Positions 57,708-64,000 of a stretch of DNA of 64,000 bases are shown here, one piece after another. The translations under genes were made by a program, and so were the position numbers. Below the pieces are notes generated by a model that saw nothing but the letters and a program-made list of their open reading frames with translations, had not been told where the DNA came from and did not search any database. Within the stretch, counting starts at the first letter, position 1, and each line of letters opens with the position of its first letter. Source of the stretch: Camelimonas lactis (GTDB taxonomy: Bacteria > Pseudomonadota > Alphaproteobacteria > Rhizobiales > Beijerinckiaceae); NCBI RefSeq assembly GCF_004342915.1, contig NZ_SLWL01000002.1, positions 1-64,000 on the forward strand, in the 5' to 3' direction.

Positions 57708-59852
57708 ATGACGGGCCGAACGGAAATGGCCGAACGCCATCCTGGCGCGCTGCGCGCCGGCTGGAAGCGGGCGGCGGCGCTGATGGCCCTGGCCCTGGCC
57801 CTGCTGGCGCTGCTGCTGGCGCTGGTGACCGGCGTCGCGCGCCATGGGCAAACCGTCCCCCCACCAGGCGACGGCCTGTCGCTGGCGGGCCGCGTTGGCG
57901 TTCTCGTTGATCCGCAGGGAACGTTGACGCTGGCGCAGGCGCTCGCCAGCCCGCAACGGTTCCAGACGGCGCGGGGCTCCAGCGTTAACCTTGGCTATAC
58001 GCGCAAGACAGCCTGGCTGCGCATTGTCATGACCGCGCCAGCCGGCGAACCTGGCGCCCGCGAGGCGCTGCTGTCGCTGGCGCCGAACTTTGTCGATGAA
58101 ATCGACGTCTATGTCGCGCGGAACAGGCCGGGTCTGACGCCGGCGGATTTTACCCACTACGCCATGGGCGACCGTCGCCCCCTGCTGGCGGACTCCGTCT
58201 CGGGGCTCGAGAACGTGGTTCCCCTCACCCTGACGCCTGGCCAGGAGACCCTGGCGCTGGTCCGCATCGCCAGCGGCCATTCCGCCCTCTCCATCACAGC
58301 GTCGCTCTATGCCCACGCGGACCACACCCGGCGCGTCACCACCGGCGCCCTGCTGTCCGGTTTCTGGTTTGGCGGCATGGCGGTGCTGGCGGCGATCCAG
58401 GTGGTGTTTTTCCTGTTTGATCGCAAACCGTTCTACATTCTGCTGGCCTTCAGCACCTGCGTGGCCATGATGGTCTACATGGGAAATCTGGGGGTGTCGC
58501 GCCTGTGGCTGTTTCCCGACGGCGGGCGCGGCAACGACTGGTTCACGGGTGGATCGGTCTGGCTTGGCCTGTTCGCCAGCGGCATCGCCGGGGCGAGCAT
58601 CCTGGAGCTGCCGCGCCGCCATCCGTTCATCAACCGGGTGTTCCAGGCCCTCGCCTGCATGGGGCTGGCCGGCGTCGGCTTCGCGCTCGCCGACATTCAT
58701 CCCGAGTTCGCCGGGCCGGGCTATCTGGTTATCACCGCCCTGTCGACCCTGGCCATGATCATGGGCATCGTCGGCATCGACCGCAACGCCTCCGGCACCC
58801 GCCTGCGCGCCGCCGCCTACACCATCTTGTGGTGCGGCCTGATCCTCACCATGGTGCAGCGCACCGGCATGCTGTCCCTGCCAAACTGGGTGGCGCACGC
58901 CTACGCCGTCAGTTGCCTGGTGCATACGCTGCTGCTCACGGGCTCGCTGGCGGTGCGCCTGCGCGCCGCCGAGGCGCTGAACAAACTGATGCGCGAGCAG
59001 GCGCTGCACGCCGCCCGGGCGGCGGAGCGTCGCGCCGGCCTTCTGGTAGAAACCCGGACGGCCGAGCTGGCGGAAGCCAAGCGGATGGCGGAGGACGCCC
59101 TGCGGGCCGAGCTGGAATCCCAGGAGCGCCAGGTGCGATTCATGGAGGTGATCTCGCATCAATACCGCACGCCGCTGGCTGTGATCCGGTCCAACGTGGA
59201 CAGCATCGGCCTCAGCCTGCCGCCCGAGGACGCGGCCAACCGGGAGCGCCTGGACCGGGTGCGGCGCGGCGTCGTGCGCCTGGTGGAGACGCTGGAAGTC
59301 AATGTGGCGCGCAGCCGCCTGCACGGCCCGGCTTTCGAACCGCAGCTGCGCGATCACCTGCTGTCCGGGGTGGTCGCGACCGCGGCCACACGGGCCGCGG
59401 ACATGCTGGCCGGGCGCATCAATCTGGACATGACGCCAGCGGCGCGGCGGGCGAAGATCCGCGCCGACGCGGAAATGCTGGAGCTGGCGCTGATCAATCT
59501 GCTGGAAAACGCCGTGAAGTACTCCGTCGCCAGCGGGTCGCCGCCAGTCACCCTGGGCTGCGACGCGACAGACACGGATGCGATCATCGCCGTACGCGAT
59601 CAGGGCGTCGGCATCCCCGCCGGCGAAATCGGCGCCGTCACCGCCCGCGCCGTGCGCGGCTCCAACGCCGTCAACACGGAAGGCTCGGGCCTCGGGCTGT
59701 CCCTGGTCTCCAGAATCATCGCGGCGCACCAGGGGCGACTGCATATCGACAGCGCCGCCGGCGCCGGAACCACGGTGACGGTCACGCTTCCCCTGGCGCC
59801 GCCGGCTGACGCCCTCGGCGAACAGACCCGCATCGCCACGGTCGCCCCCTGA
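57708..59852 (+). CDS. Sensor histidine kinase with 7TMR-DISM input module
   Basis: This membrane kinase has a DISMED2-type periplasmic domain (about residues 60-190), seven membrane helices, a coiled coil and a HisKA/HATPase module. The H-box is VISHQYRTPLAVI, the N-box LINLLENAVKYS, G1 DQGVGIP and G2 GSGLGLSLVS, so it looks active. I place the start at 57708 (GGAAGG upstream), giving 714 residues, because an earlier ATG at 57624 would leave only 24 bases for the divergent promoters. DISM kinases are thought to sense carbohydrates or related ligands; the ligand here is unknown. Confidence 0.9.
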   Translation: MTGRTEMAERHPGALRAGWKRAAALMALALALLALLLALVTGVARHGQTVPPPGDGLSLAGRVGVLVDPQGTLTLAQALASPQRFQTARGSSVNLGYTRKTAWLRIVMTAPAGEPGAREALLSLAPNFVDEIDVYVARNRPGLTPADFTHYAMGDRRPLLADSVSGLENVVPLTLTPGQETLALVRIASGHSALSITASLYAHADHTRRVTTGALLSGFWFGGMAVLAAIQVVFFLFDRKPFYILLAFSTCVAMMVYMGNLGVSRLWLFPDGGRGNDWFTGGSVWLGLFASGIAGASILELPRRHPFINRVFQALACMGLAGVGFALADIHPEFAGPGYLVITALSTLAMIMGIVGIDRNASGTRLRAAAYTILWCGLILTMVQRTGMLSLPNWVAHAYAVSCLVHTLLLTGSLAVRLRAAEALNKLMREQALHAARAAERRAGLLVETRTAELAEAKRMAEDALRAELESQERQVRFMEVISHQYRTPLAVIRSNVDSIGLSLPPEDAANRERLDRVRRGVVRLVETLEVNVARSRLHGPAFEPQLRDHLLSGVVATAATRAADMLAGRINLDMTPAARRAKIRADAEMLELALINLLENAVKYSVASGSPPVTLGCDATDTDAIIAVRDQGVGIPAGEIGAVTARAVRGSNAVNTEGSGLGLSLVSRIIAAHQGRLHIDSAAGAGTTVTVTLPLAPPADALGEQTRIATVAP

Positions 59853-60030
59853 AGCCTGACCGGACGGATGCGCGCCCGGCGCCGGCGCGCGCTGGGCGCC
59901 GCCGCGGCCTCGTCCGGTGCGCCAGCCTGCTGCTTCGTCGCCCTGTTGCGTCGCCCTTTGCATCAACTCTGCGTCTCCCATGGCTGCGTCTCCCCTGGCT
60001 CCGCCGCTGGGGCGCCGCGCATTGACGGAA

Positions 60031-60048
60031 ATTAAACGGTCATTTAAT
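60031..60048. promoter_or_regulatory. Inverted repeat in the promoter of the acyl-CoA operon
   Basis: ATTAAA and TTTAAT flank six bases (CGGTCA) in otherwise GC-rich DNA, 47 bases before the fusion-gene start. It could be the operator for the TetR-type regulator encoded at the right edge. Confidence 0.45.
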
Positions 60049-60094
60049 CGCGCTTGGACACATATTTAAATCGCGTGAGGAGACAGAGCCGGCC

Positions 60095-62455
60095 ATGTTG
60101 GAAACAGATCCCCGTACTCCGGTGCTGGTCGGCGTTGGCCAGATCGTTCGCCACTGGGACGGCAAGGACGTCGCAGCCGCGCCCAGCCCGCTGGGTCTGC
60201 AGGCGGACGCCGCCAGGGCCGCCCTGGCTGACAGCGGCGCGGCCGCAGCCCTTACCGACCTGATCGACAGCGTTTTCGTGGTGCGCGCCAATCATGATTC
60301 GATGCGCAGCGCGCGCCATCCGCTCGGCCGCTGCGCCAACCCGCCGGCGACGCTGGCGGCGGAACTCGGGCTTGCGCCGGCCCGCTGCGTCTATTCGGTG
60401 GTCGGGGGCGACCAGCCGCAGGCGCTGGTCAACGAGGCCGCCGGGGCCATCTTCGCTGGCGAAACCCGCGCCGTTCTGCTCGCCGGATCGGAAGCGATCT
60501 CCGCCCTCAAGCTGGCGCTCAAGACCAAAGCCCGGCTGGACTGGTCGCATGGCGTCGACGGGCCGCTGGAGGATCGCGGCTTTGGACCGACGCTGTTGTC
60601 CGAATACGAGATCGCCAACGGCCTTGGCATGCCGACCCAGAGCTACACGGTGTTCGAGCACGCCCTGCGCAACCGTCTTGGCCTCGACCAGGCGGCTTAT
60701 GTCGATCTGATGTCGGAGCTTCTGGAGGGCTTCTCCGCCGTGGCGGCGCAGAACCCTTACGCGCAATTCCCCGAGGCCCGCGACCGCGCCTTCCTCGCCA
60801 CGGAAAGCGCCGCCAATTACCGCATCGCCGATCCATACCTGAAATGGCATGTGGCGCAGGATGCGGTGAACCAGGGCGCCGCCCTCATTCTGACCTCGGT
60901 CGGCGCCGCGCGCGCGGCGGGAACAGATCCGTCGAAATGGGTGTTCCTGCACGGCTACGCCGCCGCGAAGGACCGGCTGATCACGGAGCGGCCGGACCTG
61001 TCGCGCTCGCGCGCCATGGAAGCGGCGCTGCGCGGCGCGCTGGACATGGCCGGAAAAACCACCGCCGACATCAGCCAGTTCGACCTGTACAGCTGCTTTC
61101 CCTGCGCCGTGCTGATCGCCGCTGAAATTCTCGGCCTCGACTGGCGCAGCACGCCCTGCACGGTCACCGGCGGCCTGCCGTTCTTCGGCGGCGCCGGCAA
61201 CAACTATTCCATGCACGCCATCGCCACGATGGCGGAGCGGATGCGGGCGGCGCCCGGTACATGGGGGCTGGTGCTGGCCAATGGCGGCTTCCTCTCCAAG
61301 GAAGCGGCGGGCGTTTATTCCACCACCCCGCCGGACGGCTGGCGTCCGCGCCAGGGCGGCGACGTCGCCGGCGATTTGCAGGCCCGCATCGACGCCGCGC
61401 CCGCGCCCCGCCTGCTGGCGGAGGCAACGGAAGCAACCGTCGAGGCCTACACGGTGACCTGGCAAAAGGGCCAGCCGTCCCATGGATATGTCATCGCCGC
61501 CAACAGTGAGGGGCGCATCCTCGCCCGCGTCCGCACGGGGCATCGCCCGACCCTGCACAGCCTGCACGCGGCCGATCCGGTCGGCCAGAAGGTGCGCGTC
61601 GTCCATGAGAACGGCGTCAATTTCATCGCGCCGTCCCACCGCCTGTGCGAGCCCGCCCCGGCCGGCGGCCTGCCGGAGCGGCGCTTTGAACACGTGCGCG
61701 TTCGCCGCGACGGCCATGTGCTCGAGGTGACGCTGAACCGTCCCGACGCGATGAACGCCCTGCACAGCGCGGTTCACTTTGAACTGCATGAAATATGGGA
61801 TGAATTCGAGCGCGATCCCGACCTGTGGGTCGGCCTCATCACCGGCGCCGGCGACCGGGCGTTCTGCAGCGGCAACGACCTGAAGGTCACGGCCAGGGGC
61901 GGCGACATGTCGATGCCCCCCACAGGCTTCGCCGGCCTGTGTTCGCGCTTCGACCGCACCAAGCCGGTGATCGCGGCGGTCAACGGCGTCGCCATGGGCG
62001 GCGGCCTGGAAATCGTTCTCGCCTGTGATCTGGCGGTGGCCGACAGCAAGGCGCGGTTCGCCCTGCCGGAGGTGAAGGTCGGCCTTTACGCCGCCGCGGG
62101 CGGCGTGCAGCGCCTGACCCGGCAAATTGGCCGCAAGGCGGCGATGGAGCTGATCCTCACCGGCCGCCACTTCGACGCCGCTGAAGCGGAAGCCCTGGGG
62201 ATCATCAACCAGCAGGTGGAGGATGGCCAGGCCATGACGGCGGCCCGCGCCCTCGCCGCCCGGCTTCTGGAGAATTCGCCTTCGGCGATCCGCGCCTCGA
62301 AGGAGGCGTTGAACCGGTTTGAAGAACTGGAATCGCTTGAAAAGGCGATGGAAGCGAACGGCCGTATCTTCGGCCGGCTGATGCGGACCCGGGATTTCCG
62401 TGAAGGCGTCGCCGCTTTCGCCGAGAAGCGCAAACCCCAATGGAGCGGCTCATGA
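60095..62455 (+). CDS. Thiolase-like/OB/enoyl-CoA hydratase fusion protein
   Basis: This 786-residue protein joins two enzymes. Residues 1-500 are a thiolase-like protein (acetyl-CoA acetyltransferase-related) with VLVGVGQIV at the start, ALVNEAAGAIFAGETRAVLL, FDLYSCFPCAVLIAAEILGL and FFGGAGNNYSMHAIATMAER, then an OB-like domain (VEAYTVTWQKGQPSHGYVIA). Residues about 530-786 are a crotonase: NRPDAMNAL, FCSGNDLK, AVNGVAMGGGLEIVLACDLA, and both catalytic glutamates in PEVKVG and AMELIL. The usual nucleophilic cysteine of thiolases is not at its place (SVVGGDQPQALV). It probably works on a branched or aromatic acyl-CoA with the next gene. Confidence 0.88.
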   Translation: MLETDPRTPVLVGVGQIVRHWDGKDVAAAPSPLGLQADAARAALADSGAAAALTDLIDSVFVVRANHDSMRSARHPLGRCANPPATLAAELGLAPARCVYSVVGGDQPQALVNEAAGAIFAGETRAVLLAGSEAISALKLALKTKARLDWSHGVDGPLEDRGFGPTLLSEYEIANGLGMPTQSYTVFEHALRNRLGLDQAAYVDLMSELLEGFSAVAAQNPYAQFPEARDRAFLATESAANYRIADPYLKWHVAQDAVNQGAALILTSVGAARAAGTDPSKWVFLHGYAAAKDRLITERPDLSRSRAMEAALRGALDMAGKTTADISQFDLYSCFPCAVLIAAEILGLDWRSTPCTVTGGLPFFGGAGNNYSMHAIATMAERMRAAPGTWGLVLANGGFLSKEAAGVYSTTPPDGWRPRQGGDVAGDLQARIDAAPAPRLLAEATEATVEAYTVTWQKGQPSHGYVIAANSEGRILARVRTGHRPTLHSLHAADPVGQKVRVVHENGVNFIAPSHRLCEPAPAGGLPERRFEHVRVRRDGHVLEVTLNRPDAMNALHSAVHFELHEIWDEFERDPDLWVGLITGAGDRAFCSGNDLKVTARGGDMSMPPTGFAGLCSRFDRTKPVIAAVNGVAMGGGLEIVLACDLAVADSKARFALPEVKVGLYAAAGGVQRLTRQIGRKAAMELILTGRHFDAAEAEALGIINQQVEDGQAMTAARALAARLLENSPSAIRASKEALNRFEELESLEKAMEANGRIFGRLMRTRDFREGVAAFAEKRKPQWSGS

Positions 62456-63624
62456 TCGGCCCGGCGGACGGCCAGCCGATGCTGGCGGGCGTCAAGGTCG
62501 TCGACCTGACAAGCGTGGTGTTCGGCCCCTACTGCACGCATATTCTCGCGGAGCTGGGCGCCGAGGTCATCAAGATCGAAAACCCGGCGGGCGGCGACAG
62601 CTTTCGCTGGTCCGGCAAGGCGAAGACGACGCCCGGCATGAGCCCCGGCTTTCACGCCATCAATCGCGGCAAGCAATCGGTCACGCTCAACCTCAAGGAC
62701 CCGGATGATCTTGCCTGTATGAACGCCCTGGTCAGGGAAGCGGACGTGTTCGTCTGCAATGTGCGCGGCAGGGCCATGGAGCGTCTGGGACTGGACTACG
62801 AAACGGTCCGCGCGGCCAACCCGGGCATCGTCTACGCCCATTGCGTCGGCTTTGGCCAGGATGGTCCCTATGCGGACCTGCAGGCCTATGACGACGTGAT
62901 CCAGGCGGCGACCGGAACCGCCAGCCTGCTGCCGCGGGTCGACGGAAACCCGCGCGCCCGTTACCTGCCGTCGCTGATCGCCGACAAGGTCGCCGGCCTG
63001 CACGCGGTCTATGGGGTGCTCGCCGCCATCATTCACCGGCTGCGCACCGGCGAAGGGCAGAAGGTCGAAATTCCCATGTTCGAGTCCTTCTCCCATTTCA
63101 TGCTCATCGAACATCTCGGCGGCCTCGCCTTCGATCCGCCAAACGGGCCTGTCGGCTACTTCCGGCAGATCGATCCCGACCGGCAGCCGTTTCCAACCCG
63201 CGACGGCTACATCAGCATCGTGCCCTATACGGACGAAGCCTGGTTCACGGTTTTCAACGCGCTGGGCAATCCAGGCTTCCTGGATGACGAACGCTTCGCC
63301 ACCCGCAAGCTGCGCGGCGCCAACCTGGCGCTGCTGTATCGCGAGCTGGCGCGACTCACCGCCGGGTTCACGACCGGGGAGCTGCTGGAGATATGCCGCA
63401 CGGCGCAAATCCCCGCCCAGGCCGCGCGCGATATCGGCGACATCATGCATGACGCCCATCTGGCGCAGACGGCGTTCTTCTCCCGCCAGGAACATCCGGT
63501 GGAAGGAGCGTATTTCGCCATGAAGCATCCGGTGCGCTTCGCTGAACCGCTGGTTTCCGAAGGGCGCCCGGCTCCGCAGCTCGGCGAGCATACCCAAAGC
63601 GTGCGCGCGCGAAGCGCGACCTGA
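62452..63624 (+). CDS. CaiB/BaiF-family CoA-transferase
   Basis: This family III CoA-transferase moves CoA between carboxylic acids. The ATG at 62452 overlaps the fusion-gene stop by four bases and has GGAG upstream. The 390-residue protein shows VVDLTSVVFGPYCTHILAEL, GAEVIKIENP, AINRGKQSVTLNLKDPD and the catalytic Asp region QAYDDVIQAATG. Coupled translation with the thiolase/crotonase fusion points to one acyl-CoA pathway, possibly breakdown of an unusual carboxylic acid. Confidence 0.93.
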   Translation: MIGPADGQPMLAGVKVVDLTSVVFGPYCTHILAELGAEVIKIENPAGGDSFRWSGKAKTTPGMSPGFHAINRGKQSVTLNLKDPDDLACMNALVREADVFVCNVRGRAMERLGLDYETVRAANPGIVYAHCVGFGQDGPYADLQAYDDVIQAATGTASLLPRVDGNPRARYLPSLIADKVAGLHAVYGVLAAIIHRLRTGEGQKVEIPMFESFSHFMLIEHLGGLAFDPPNGPVGYFRQIDPDRQPFPTRDGYISIVPYTDEAWFTVFNALGNPGFLDDERFATRKLRGANLALLYRELARLTAGFTTGELLEICRTAQIPAQAARDIGDIMHDAHLAQTAFFSRQEHPVEGAYFAMKHPVRFAEPLVSEGRPAPQLGEHTQSVRARSAT

Positions 63625-63635
63625 CCGGCCCGCGC

Positions 63636-63669
63636 CCAGCGCGGGTTTCCGGGCAGGAACCCGCGCTGG
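63636..63669 (+). terminator. Perfect 12-bp hairpin after the CoA-transferase
   Basis: CCAGCGCGGGTT and AACCCGCGCTGG form a perfect stem with a 10-base loop, eleven bases after the stop. There is no T run after it, so it is a weak or Rho-assisted terminator candidate. Confidence 0.5.
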
Positions 63670-63817
63670 CAGGCTGGCCACGCCGGCTTTTCGCGCCTGC
63701 GCCGAAAGGCTGAACGGCAGCCGCGCGCCGCCGTGGTGACGCGCCGGCGCCGCCTGGGGTATGAGACAGGACGGCGCCTGCCTTGCTGCAGGACATGCCT
63801 GAACCGACGGGTAACAG

Positions 63818-64000
63818 ATGAAGCCTGCTTCCACCCAGTTGCAGCAAACGCCGCAACGCATCGTCGCGGCGGCGCGGGCATTGATGACCGAACGCGGCGT
63901 GCTTGAAGTGTCCCTCGCCGACATCTCGGAGCGGGCCGGCGCCAATGTCGCGCTCGTCAGCTACTATTTTGGCAACCGCGAGGGGCTGATGCTGGCCATT
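63818..64000 (+). CDS. TetR-family regulator, partial (cut by window edge)
   Basis: The first 61 residues are visible. They contain a TetR-type helix-turn-helix: VSLADISERAGANVALVSYY followed by FGNREGL. It lies downstream of the acyl-CoA operon on the same strand and may repress it. The rest is outside the window. Confidence 0.85.
   Translation, partial: MKPASTQLQQTPQRIVAAARALMTERGVLEVSLADISERAGANVALVSYYFGNREGLMLAI

Overview
The window is GC-rich bacterial DNA from an alphaproteobacterium, most likely of the order Hyphomicrobiales (Rhizobiales). The evidence is gene content and order: an ExoR-type Sel1-repeat protein beside exonuclease III; the series pcm, tolC, popZ (DUF2497), valS on one strand; an aapJQMP amino-acid transporter divergent from metC; an IalB-family protein; an NDUFS4-type complex I subunit beside tRNA-Arg; and a B12-dependent ribonucleotide reductase. 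The genus cannot be fixed from sequence alone.

Layout. 1-0.5 kb: a lytic transglycosylase gene whose 3' part is cut off by a short tandem-repeat array. 0.7-11 kb: housekeeping genes (xthA, exoR-like, valS, popZ, tolC, pcm) and three tRNA genes (Cys, Asn, Asn). 11-14 kb: a TetR regulator divergent from a VOC-family protein, then an orphan N-terminal piece of an MmeI-like restriction-methylation protein. 14-21.9 kb: 3-mercaptopyruvate sulfurtransferase, the aap operon, metC and a DUF4424 protein. 21.9-25.2 kb: a three-gene glycolipid module (LpxB-N-like membrane protein, dolichol-phosphate-type glycosyltransferase, ArnT-like transferase) with GC-rich tandem repeats inside. 27.4-31.4 kb: tRNA-Pro followed by a decayed prophage (spanin pair, GH108 endolysin, tail spike, virion-protein fragment) that ends in the 3' end of a CBS-domain gene. 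32-39.7 kb: ialB-like gene, NDUFS4-like gene, tRNA-Arg, rnk, and nrdJ behind two probable NrdR boxes.

39.8-52.4 kb is the main accessory region: a complete citrate-hydroxamate siderophore locus. An AraC regulator lies divergent from an operon of a TonB-dependent receptor, a small SpoIIAA-like protein and an RhtX/FptX-type importer. An MFS exporter lies divergent from a tightly overlapping iucABCD operon. IucD would hydroxylate the amine, IucB acylate it, and IucA and IucC join two such arms to citrate, giving aerobactin or a close relative. The MFS protein would export it, and the TonB receptor plus RhtX would bring the ferric form back. The two divergent promoters carry similar AT-rich palindromes, probably for iron control. 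Regulator, receptor and importer types recall the rhizobactin 1021 locus, while the biosynthetic genes are aerobactin-like.

52.5-64 kb: old yellow enzyme, an SDR dehydrogenase, a nitroreductase, small conserved proteins, a divergent two-component pair with a 7TMR-DISM kinase, and an acyl-CoA operon. That operon has a thiolase-like/OB/crotonase fusion protein overlapping a CaiB-type CoA-transferase, followed by a TetR gene cut by the window edge.
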